From: Lytechinus variegatus
Taxonomy: Eukaryota > Echinodermata > Echinoidea > Temnopleuroida > Toxopneustidae
Direction: 5' to 3'
Length of the DNA stretch: 64,000 bases
NCBI RefSeq assembly: GCF_018143015.1
Contig: NC_054748.1
Span: 14,250,967-14,314,966 of the forward strand
Part shown: positions 56,251 through 64,000 of the stretch, piece after piece
Layout: each line of letters starts with the position of its first letter
How positions within the stretch are numbered: the first letter of the stretch is position 1
Program-made: the position numbers and the translations under genes
Notes under the pieces: generated by a model
Told to the model about the DNA's origin: nothing
What the model saw: only the letters and a program-made list of their open reading frames with translations
Database searches by the model: none

Positions 56251-56402
56251 AAATTGTTAATTTTGGCACTTTTGGCCGCCCATACTATTAAAGCCTCTTT
56301 ATATCCTATCTATTGTCAACGATGAACGGCATTTGAATATTAATTATTCAGAAGGAAGAGGATCGAGGGTATTTGAATTGCAGTTCATCATGACTTAGCC
56401 GT

Positions 56403-56474
56403 GAACCAGAATAGCCTAGTGGTTGAGTCGCAGCCAGGCAAGAAGTAGATGACAGGTTCGAATCCAACTGGTTC
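56403..56474 (+). pseudogene. tRNA-like sequence with polymerase III boxes
   Basis: A 72-nt stretch whose ends GAACCAG and CTGGTTC form a perfect 7-bp acceptor stem. Inside are an A box (TAGCCTAGTGGTTGAG) and a B box (AGGTTCGAATCC). D and T stems are imperfect and no convincing anticodon arm is seen, so a SINE head or tRNA pseudogene is more likely than a working tRNA. The paralogue near 62204 is split by a MITE. Confidence 0.6.
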
Positions 56475-56542
56475 CAATTTTTTCTGACTTATGATTTTCA
56501 TTTAAGATCGAGCATGCGATATCTTAAACCCATATGAGTAAT

Positions 56543-56662
56543 CAGTGGCGGACCGTGACCCCGAGGAGACAAAGCATTGGGGGGGGGGGGGCGCACGGCA
56601 TTGTTCACAAACAATGCAGTGCCCCCAATGCTTTGTCTCCTCCGGGTCACGGTCCGCTACTG
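56543..56662. mobile_element. hAT-like foldback MITE, 120 bp, 8-bp target duplication
   Basis: Arms of about 44 bp begin CAGTGGCGGACCGTGACCCC and end in the complement. Flanks TGAGTAAT (56535-56542) and TGAGTGAT (56663-56670) form an 8-bp duplication with one difference. Block V' at about 62563-62575 shows the empty site (ATGAGTAATGCC). Confidence 0.92.
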
Positions 56663-57291
56663 TGAGTGATGCCGAAAATTTGTTCACAAACATAATTTTT
56701 TTACAAAGCATTTAAAAAAATAGATTTGTAAATCAAACACAATGATAAAAATTCGATTTCCGTGCTGAAATATGTTTTGTATATCGACTTCAAAATTTGA
56801 TATGTTAAGCTCGATATTGAGCAAGATATGTAAATCACAAAGCGACATGAACTTTTTTTCCAAGTCTTCCCCTCATGTTATTTCATTCACCCGTCTTCCT
56901 CCTCTTATGTTTCACCTTCTTCTTTTCTCCTCTTTTTTCCCTTCTTTATTCTATCTTTGAGTTTCGCCCTTGTTTTTTTGGCTCCGCGAATAAGGGGGGG
57001 GGGGGGGGGGGGCTCGGGCCTCCTGGATCCGCCTATGCGTTAGCTTAGTAGAGCCATGCAAAATCCAAGAAACTGAAATGAGCATGGCCATCTTGTTAAT
57101 AAAGGTTCCCGCTTAAACATATTTAGCTTTGAAGTATAAAAAAGTGAGCCATCTATCAGATCTAAGAATTTACTTTTTCTTTTAGGATGTATATCAGTGA
57201 TTTCGTTAATTAGGCCTGTCGCCTAATGCTTTTTCAATTTGGTGATTAGATCAAAATCAAACCAAAATCCTTTCTCATTTTCTGTGTGTAG

Positions 57292-57516
57292 CTCAGGAGT
57301 CCTCAATCTCCATCTCAGTCAGCTCCGGTGAGGGTCTTTTGCGGTGTGTTCATCGAGGAGAACCATTCATGCACGGCGAAACGTGGGACGTAGACGAATG
57401 CACTGCCTGTTCCTGTGATAACGGTACGATTACCTGTGTGACTGAGGGTTGCCAGCCAGCATTCTGCATTTCACCAGTAAAACCTGAAGGAGAATGTTGC
57501 TTACTCTGCCCATACA
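57292..57516 (+). CDS. VWC (chordin-type cysteine-rich) domain exon of a secreted or membrane host protein
   Basis: The exon is bounded by acceptor TTTCTGTGTGTAG and donor GTACGT. It is 225 bp and phase 1-1, the symmetric phase typical of shuffled extracellular modules. It reads QESSISISVSSGEG, then a full VWC domain: RCVHRGEPFMHGETWDVDEC, TACSCDNGTITCVTEGCQPA, FCISPVKPEGECCLLCPY. All ten cysteines are present, with CxxCxC (CTACSC) and CCxxC (CCLLC) signatures. VWC domains often bind TGF-beta/BMP ligands or occur in matrix proteins (chordin, kielin, procollagens). The rest of the gene is outside or unrecognisable. Intron phase and intact cysteines indicate a functional exon, though duplication context leaves a pseudogene possible. 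Confidence 0.85.
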
Positions 57517-57599
57517 GTACGTGTTGTGTTAATATCATACATAATTAAAAGATATTACATTTAATGTAATCTCCAAATCACTCACATCACCAGGGGCGG

Positions 57600-58010
57600 A
57601 TCTTAAAATTGCGCAGTCTTACTACTAGGCTTAACCCTTGATTGAACCAAATCTACTAGTATACATATAAGGCACAATTGCCTTTAAAATTGAAAATTCG
57701 AACAAGTGTATAGTAGTTACATGTATTTCAATTCCACCTGAAAAGATATTAGTTTCCAAATCCTAAATTCCCTCACTAAGGGCCCTTCTTGAAAATAGTA
57801 GTATTCATTAAGCGAGCGAAGATTGTGGTTGGCCATTGAAAATATTCCTAGCATCACCAGGGCACTGATATTTATCCAGTGATTGAGTTTTGACAAATCA
57901 CTTATCATTAGCAGGAGCGAATCTACCCTTCGCCAATGGGGGGGGGGGGGCGGATTTGCAGCCACATCTGTGAACATTTTTTTTTTTTTACAAAGTATTA
58001 TTACCTCCTA
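57600..58010 (+). repeat. Segmental duplication block X' (copy of 9570-10000)
   Basis: Same orientation as block X. After TTATTACCTCCTATT it continues GAAGCCTCTTTAT, a word also found at 56290, and then the palindromic element begins. Confidence 0.88.
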
Positions 58011-58462
58011 TTGAAGCCTCTTTATTAACTAGTCTGGTCTGTTAGCGTCAAACATGCCCTACTTGTGGACACGGTGGACAAAAACATGATTTTTTCTCCA
58101 GACCTTTGTTTATGTATAAGAATTAAGAATGGGGTATGCTCCAAAAAATCTGGCTGCAGGAACAGTGAAAAAAATGGGTGAAAATGTCAGAATTTATGAG
58201 TTCAGATTTATCTGATATATAGACTAGCGCTAGTGCAAAACTCAATAGCAGTGCATTATTTTACGTTGGATTAGTTCTTGAATTCAGACCCTTTTTGAAC
58301 AGATCTTCTGTTTGTCCTCGCATCTCAATGCACCAAATATTTAAAGCAGATGCTAAACAAGCCGAAGGGTGACGGTGGAGGGGGTTGAATGTTGGTGTGT
58401 ATGTACATATTTTGGTCTTGGGGTAAAGATGTGCAAGACACATTTTTTTTGTATTGGAAATT

Positions 58463-58478
58463 GTGTTGCCATGGTAAC
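58463..58478 (+). promoter_or_regulatory. X-box-like palindrome GTTGCCATGGTAAC (repeated)
   Basis: GTTGCCATGGTAAC matches the RFX-factor X-box consensus. Variants occur in each ~160-bp unit of the palindrome arms (near 58625, 58790, 58945; right arm near 61190, 61342, 61500, 61662). Function is not shown; it is a motif match inside a repeat. Confidence 0.45.
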
Positions 58479-59076
58479 AGTGTATCATTGCAAAAATAAG
58501 GTAAACATTTTGCAGTTGGAACTACTTCCTCTGTTTTCATCCGATTCTCATGAAATTTGGCACACACATTGATCTTGAGGAGAAGATGTCCAAGACTTAT
58601 ATTTGTGTGTCTTTCAGAAATCTTATTGCCATGGTAACAAAATATTATCTGGTGAAAATTGGGGAAAAACCTTACAATTCAAACTGTTTCATCAGTTTAA
58701 AATCAATTTTCATGAAATTTGGCACACACATTGGTATTGAAGTAAAGATGTACAAGGCACTTTTTGTGTGTGTTTCCAAAATTGTGTTGACATGGAACAA
58801 CATATATTATATGGCAAAATTGCAATTAGAACTACTTCATCAGTTTTTTGTTGTTGCTGTTTTGAACCAATTCTCATGAAATAATTATGGCTCACACATT
58901 GGCCTTGAGGTAAAGATGTGCAAGAACCTTTTGTCAGAGAGTGCATTGCCTTGGTAACCACATTTAGCCAGAAATATGGGGAAAACTCATTGTGGATCAG
59001 TCTACTTCTCAGTTTTCAGCCTGTGCTCATAATAGTTGACACAAATATTCATTTTGGGTAAAGATTCATATTCAGT

Positions 59077-59679
59077 ATTAAAAGGGAATCAAGCCTTGGT
59101 CATAATGTTGTGTGCATGGACAAGGAGAAAAATAAGAATGGTGAAAGTTTTAAAGAAATCGGACAAGCAAAATAAAGTTATGGCTGCTTTAAAATTAAGA
59201 TCCCTAAGGCTACTAGTATGTCTAATTCAAATTGGCAACTGGGTAAATAAATTATGACAAGGGGTGGGGCCGCAAGGACAACTTTCCCATAAGACTAGCA
59301 CTTAGTTATCAGGATTTTAGGTTTTCTCCTAAATCCCTATTCCATGGGGCCGTAATATAAACCCGGTAGTATGTTTTATGTCCTCATGAACGAAAGACAT
59401 AATTTGAAGTAAAACTTTTGGAAAAAAGAAATTTTAGCTGATTAATTATTCCAGTACATGGAAGAGTGGTCCTTGCCTTCTTACATCACTATGACATCAC
59501 ATATGCGGTCGATTTGAAGTCTTCATGGGTATAGTGATTACCAATGTTTATAACTTTAATATGTTCACAACTTTGTTATGGTTTGTCCGATATTGTTCAA
59601 ACTTTGCCCAATAAACTTATCTGATTTTTTCATTTTCCTCAAAAAACAAGTGTTTATTTGGGTTTGATTCCCCTTTATA
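59077..59679. mobile_element. MITE inside the left palindrome arm
   Basis: Ends TTAAAAGGGAATCAAGCC and GGGTTTGATTCCCCTTTATAA are inverted. The right arm (about 61060-61075) lacks it, running from AAGATTCATATTAA directly toward GGTATTAATCACC. The target is probably TA-rich (TTA or TTAA). No coding sequence. Confidence 0.72.
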
Positions 59680-62103
59680 AAGTCATATAATAGCGCAGGG
59701 TATTAATCACCTTCAATAATATCTATAGGCTTTTTTGGGGGGCGGAGAAGGTCCTTAAAATCTGACAACATAAAAATATAGAAGGTTAAAGGCCATGACC
59801 ATGAGGAACTTAAACACTCTTAAAAAAACACCCCTTACATTTTTATTGGGGGGGGGGGGCTTTAGAAAATTGCCACATAAAGAGTAAAAGGAAATCATAA
59901 CGACTAGGAACTTAACCCCCCCCCCAAAAAAAAGGGGGGGGAATCCTTTACACTTCAGCATATTGATTTAAAGCCTCAAACATTCTGCTTTGAAAAAAAA
60001 AATGTTTCCGGTGTCCAATTAATCAATGTATTATTTGAAGCATGAAGCAGGGGCTGTCACAGAAATATACTGAAAAAAAATAAATGAAAGCAAATATAAG
60101 GCTAAAATCTATTGTGCACATAGGTATATTTTTGATATGGTACTGAGTCATGGATTTGCAAGTGAATTTCTAAAAGAAGTGCAGAGATTTTTTAAAACAT
60201 TTATATTTCTATAATTAGTTGCATGATTAAAGGTACATTTTAAAATATGTCAGAAAAAGTATTCTTAGAGAGAGACAGGAAACAGAAGGAGATGGCATGG
60301 TGAAGATCAAAATCAAGAGTGATGTGAAAGTTAAAAAGAAAGAGTCGGAACGAAATATGAATATGAATAAAAGACTGAGTAGGAGAATATCAATAAACAA
60401 TGGTTAATTGGGTACTGTAAACAATTTTTTATCAAATCAGAATGCATTAAACTTCAAATGAACGGTGAGAAGTGCAAAGGACTCTTGTTAACTTTCAAGG
60501 GGGGGGGGCATTTTCTGCTAAAAAGTATATCATCCCCCTATTTTTTCGGGGGGGTAAGTTCCTAGTCATAATCCTTTAACTGTAATTTTTATGAGGTCAT
60601 TTTCTAAAGACTCCCCCCCCAAAAAAAAAAGAGTAATGTCTAGCTTTAAAAATGCATTGACCCCTGATGAACAAAGGTGTAGACTGGTTTGAGCATGGGG
60701 AAGTAGAACTAAAAGTGGTATGGGGAGGGGTGCACATCTTGGGGAAAAGGAAATAAGGTTTGGAAAATCAGCTGTTGAAAGAAGAAGGGGTACACATTTT
60801 GTTTTGCTTGCCAGTGTTGGAACTCCTCTGCTTCAGCGGAAGGTTTCATATTCACCCAGTGTACCTCCAGCCTGTATGCCCTTAAGGGGAAGCGTTTTTT
60901 AAGAGTGTTTATCATTTTTATGTTTCTCATGGCCACTGCCTTTAACCTTCTTTGATGTCAGATTTAAAGGACTAATCCTGCCCCTTCCCCCCAAACCCAG
61001 AAATATTAATGAAGGTGATTAATACCCCCACATTTTAATGCAAATAAGACATTTAGAATTTAATATGAATCTTTATCCTAAGATGAATATTTCTTCCAAT
61101 TTTTATGAGCACTGACTAAAAACAGGGGAAGAAGTTTGATCCACAATACGTTTTCCTACATTTCTGGCTATCATATGTGGCTACCCTGGTAATGCACTCT
61201 CTCACAAATGCAAAAAAGAAGGTTCTTGCACATCTTTACCCCAAGGCCAATGTGTAAGCCAAATTTCACGAGAATAGGTTCAAAACTGATGAAGTAGTTC
61301 AATTGCAAGTTTTTTACCTAAATTTTGCCATATGATATTTTGTTACCATGACAACACAGTTTCTGAAACACACACAAAAAGTGCCTAGTCCATCTTTATT
61401 TCAATACCAATGTGTGTGCCAAATTTCATGAGAATTGATTAAAAACTGATGAAGCAGTTTGAATTGGAGGTTTTTTCCGCAATTTTCACCATAAAATATG
61501 TTGTTACCATGGCAACAAGATTTCTGAAAAACACACAAAAGTGTGTCTTAGACATCTTCACCTCAAGACCTATGTGTGTGCCAAATTTCATGAGAATCGG
61601 TTAAAAACGGAGGAAGTGGTTCTAACTGCAAGATTTTTACCTTATTTTTGCAATAATACACTGTTACCATGGCAACACAATTTCCAACACATGAAAAAAT
61701 GTGTCTTGCACACCTGTACCCCAAGACCAAAATATGTACATACACACCAACATTCAACCCCCTCCACCGTCACCCTTCGGCTTGTTTAGCATGTGCTTTA
61801 AATATTTGGTGCATTGAGATGCGAGGACAAACAGAAGATCTGTTCAAAAAGGGTCTGAATTCAAGAACTAATCCGATGTAAAACAATGCACTGCTATTGA
61901 GTTTTGCACAAGCGCTAGTCTATACATCAGACAAATCTGAACTCATAAATTCTGACATTTTCACCCATTTTTTCACTGTTCCTGCAGCCTGATTTTTTGG
62001 AGCATACTCCATTCTTAATTCTTATACATAAACAAAGGTCTGGAGAAAAAAATCACGCTTTTGTCCACCGTGTCCACATAATTTCGCTAACTGACCAGAC
62101 TAT

Positions 62104-63182
62104 ACTATCTATTGTCAACGGCGGACGGCATTTGAATATTAATTATTCAGAAGGAAGAGGATCGAGGGTATTTGAATTCCAGTTCATCGTGACTTAGCCG
62201 TGAACCAGAATAGCCTGGTTCTTGAGTCGCAGCCAGGCTAGTCCAGATTGGACCTTGTTGTTTGAAAATGCCCTTTCCCCAAAGCTAACATAGAGGGCAC
62301 AAGTCTGCCAATCTCTAATCAGCGCCAATCCACTCATCTTCGCTCCCCACCAAGGTCCAGTACAAAACTTTGTTACTGCAAAGTTTTGTACTGGACCTTG
62401 GTGGAGAGCGAAGATGAGTGATTGGGAGACATGTGCCCTCCATGCTAGCTTTGGGAGAGGGCACTTCCAACCAACAAGGTCCAATCTGGACTACAGCCAG
62501 GCAAGCACTGTAGATGACAGGTTCGAATTTTCATTAAAGATCGAGCATGCGATCTCAAACCCATATGAGTAATGCCGAAAATTTGTTCACAAACAGGAAT
62601 TTTAACAGAGCATTAAAAAATAGATTTGTAAATCAAACACAATGATGAAAATTTGATTTCCGTGCTGAAATATGTTTTGTATATCGACTTCAAAATTTGA
62701 TATTTTAAGCTCGATATTGAGCAAGATATGTAAATCACAAAGCGACATGATTTTTTTCTTCCAAGTCTTCCCCTCATTTTATTCACTCGTCTTCCTCCTC
62801 TTATTTTTCACCTTCTTCTTTTCTCCTCTCCTTTTCCCTTCTTTATTCTATCTTTGAGTTTCGTCCTTGTTTTTTAAGGCTCAAAGGGGGGGGGGGGGAC
62901 TCCTGGCCAGGTCCGCCTATGCGTTAGCATAGTAGAGCAATGCAAAATCCAAGAAACTGAAATGAGCATGGCCGTCTTGTTAATAAAGGTTCCCGCTTAA
63001 ACATATTTAGCTTTGAAGTAAAAAGTGAGCCATCTATCAGATCTAAGAATTTACTTTTTCTTTTAGAATGTATATCAATTATTAGGCCTATCGCCTTATG
63101 CTTTTTAAATTTGGTGATTAGATCAAAGTGAAACTAAAATCCTTACTCATTTTCTGTGTGTAGCTCAGGAGCCCTCATTTCC
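62104..63182 (+). repeat. Segmental duplication block V' (copy of 56303-57300)
   Basis: Matches block V, including the intron-like stretch TTAGGCCTATCGCCTTATGC and the acceptor TCTGTGTGTAG. Homology stops about 17 bases into the VWC exon (CTCAGGAGCCCTCAT), so the exon itself is truncated here. Confidence 0.9.
62239..62493. mobile_element. 255-bp foldback MITE with exact 9-bp target duplication
   Basis: Nearly the whole element is an inverted repeat: ends TAGTCCAGATTGGACCTTGT and complement, centre CAAAACTTTG(TTACTG)CAAAGTTTTG. CAGCCAGGC occurs at 62230-62238 and 62494-62502. Block V (about 56431-56439) has the single uninterrupted CAGCCAGGC. Nine-base duplication suggests a Mutator-like transposase. 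Confidence 0.95.
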
Positions 63183-63453
63183 GACCTTTCGTTTGAGGAC
63201 GCGTACGCTTATTTAGAACGGTAGTTCATTTTGGGAGAGACTTTTGGGCCCGTCGTCATGGTCGTAAAACTCCGCCCTGTAATGCAAATTGTGTGACATG
63301 AGATTTTTTTTCGTTTCGCATCTGGAACGGAAACATTCAATTTGCGTTTCGTGTGCAAAATTCTGGTTGCTACTATGGTAACAGCGATATATCTGATTTA
63401 GGACGACTTTCCAAATCCAAATTTGGTTCCTCCCAGAGCTCGAGATGCCGCCC
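63183..63453. other. Intergenic DNA, no gene seen
   Basis: Moderately GC-rich sequence after the block V' breakpoint. No coding evidence. Confidence 0.35.
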
Positions 63454-63737
63454 GGGGGACCCACTTCCATTGAATGGTGGATACCAGGCGCGACCACACG
63501 TACAAATGGAAAGAGTGGGTATACGTATAGGCCTATGTAGCGTTATGAGGGTGTGAGAAACAATGATTAAAATACTGAAAAGGGATATATTATTTCCACT
63601 ACTTGTAGGGTGTCACAACCCAAATACTTGTTGAGAGATGCATTTTCATAATCTGGAAAAGACCTTCCCTTGTTTAGGGTGCTTTTCGAAACCCATAGTC
63701 GCGCCTGGTATCCACTCATCAATGGAAGTGTACCCCC
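63454..63737. mobile_element. TIR MITE with GGATACCAGGCGCGAC ends
   Basis: About 42-bp imperfect inverted repeats, starting GGGGGACCCACTTCCATT at the left and, reversed, GGGGGTACACTTCCATTGAT at the right, both running into GTGGATACCAGGCGCGAC. Target duplication not identified. No coding sequence. Confidence 0.75.
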
Positions 63738-64000
63738 GGCAAACCCCCCATTTCTGCGGAAAAGTAAAACATACTGCCCATTACATCGTGTGCTAGAGGC
63801 ATATCGTTCATGTAGAAGGTGCTGGCAAAAGAAAAAAACTCCGCAAATTCAGACGGTTTATGGCCTGTTGCATGCTGTGTACATGTCAACGCATGGGAAA
63901 TGATTCGACTTGAGAGGTGATCTGACTCATGGAATCAATTGCCAGTGATCCACAAATAATGCACATTAAATGCAATATCGATTCGATGGACTGTAATGAT
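63738..64000. other. Intergenic DNA to window end, no gene seen
   Basis: A 77-codon plus frame spans the MITE edge and is not convincing as a gene. Confidence 0.35.

Larger units (their letters stand above)
49830..56283 (-). repeat. Arm B of the large inverted segmental duplication
   Basis: Reverse-complement counterpart of 10001-17840, ending with TTTTGGCACTTTTGGCCGCC and CAT at 56283. It retains empty sites for the arm A LINE and hAT-like insertions. It contains its own insertions at 51295-51976, 52850-53289 and 53308-54940, plus a small palindrome at 55212-55235. Identity outside indels looks roughly 85-90% by eye. Confidence 0.92.
56303..57300 (+). repeat. Segmental duplication block V (direct copy at 62104-63182)
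   Basis: From CTATCTATTGTCAACG to the acceptor TGTGTGTAG and first exon bases CTCAGGAG, this block recurs at 62104-63182 in the same orientation. Block V carries a 120-bp foldback (56543-56662) that the copy lacks, and lacks the 255-bp foldback found in the copy. The upstream AAGCCTCTTTAT word (about 56290-56301) also precedes the palindrome at 58030. Confidence 0.92.
58030..62103. mobile_element. ~4-kb palindromic (foldback) element with nested MITE
   Basis: Left arm 58030 to about 59960 and right arm about 60480-62103 are inverted copies. Outer ends are TAGTCTGGTCTGTTAGCG and CGCTAACTGACCAGACTA. Arms contain five or so ~160-bp units built on CATGAAATTTGGCACACACA, and inner arm segments with paired poly-G/poly-C tracts. 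The left arm carries a ~600-bp MITE absent from the right. The loop is about 59960-60480. The flanks AAGCCTCTTTAT and CTATCTATTGTCAACG are contiguous at 56290-56318, which looks like the unoccupied site. No protein is encoded. Confidence 0.82.

Noticed and set aside
56403-56474. Functional tRNA gene
   Set aside because: Acceptor stem and A/B boxes are good, but D, T and anticodon stems do not fold convincingly; more likely a SINE head or tRNA pseudogene.
62194-62484. 96-codon minus-strand frame
   Set aside because: Lies across a foldback MITE and depends on its inverted arms; not a gene.
1-64000. Bacterial-type operons, riboswitches, rho-independent terminators, replication origins
   Set aside because: Nothing in the sequence suggests a prokaryotic genome; splice signals, LINE/SINE content and microsatellites indicate animal DNA.

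Overview
The window reads as non-coding, repeat-dense DNA from an animal genome, most likely a marine invertebrate deuterostome and probably a sea urchin. This is inferred from the repeat families: a Gmr1-like Ty3/gypsy element with integrase ahead of reverse transcriptase (a deuterostome group), TTAA-flanked foldback MITEs ending in AGGACAAGTCCACCCC, Tx1/L1-like and CR1/Jockey-like LINEs, a Penelope-like element with a GIY-YIG domain, and tRNA-derived SINEs. Intron-bounded exons, AT-rich sequence, microsatellites and long poly-G/poly-C runs confirm a eukaryote. No complete host gene is present. The best host coding evidence is one VWC (chordin-type cysteine-rich) exon at 57292-57516. A second, unrecognised gene left exon-like remnants in two duplicated places.

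Layout. 1-10000: a Tx1/L1-like LINE fragment (1147-2125), a 15-bp minisatellite (about 3693-4045), a Penelope-like element (4902 to about 7465), and a repeat element carrying nuclear-receptor-like DR1 motifs (8318-9090). 10001-17840 is arm A of a large inverted segmental duplication; arm B is 49830-56283, inverted, about 32 kb away. Between the arms lie a nearly intact CR1-like LINE (about 18260-22300, minus strand), a ~527-bp satellite (22380-25600), a Harbinger-like element holding a microsatellite-filled element with 9-bp target duplications (25690-28455), a second satellite with ~0.7-1.05-kb units (28460-32292), a tandemly duplicated LINE ORF1 unit (32293-34948), a GCCGCCAT-rich repeat interrupted by a TTAA MITE, another Tx1-like fragment, a second DR1 array (39795-41230), and a very young LTR retrotransposon (41956-48906).

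56284-63182 is a further mosaic. A block of about 1 kb (56303-57300, ending at the VWC exon acceptor) recurs directly at 62104-63182, and the second copy is preceded by a 4-kb palindromic element (58030-62103). Because duplicated blocks can be compared, several insertions have a visible empty site inside this same window: LINE 12093-12710, hAT-like 13336-14836, MULE-like 53308-54940, the 440-bp unit 52850-53289, foldback 56543-56662, foldback 62239-62493, and probably the whole palindrome. The genes do not form a pathway. What the window shows is repeated segmental duplication followed by independent transposon insertion.
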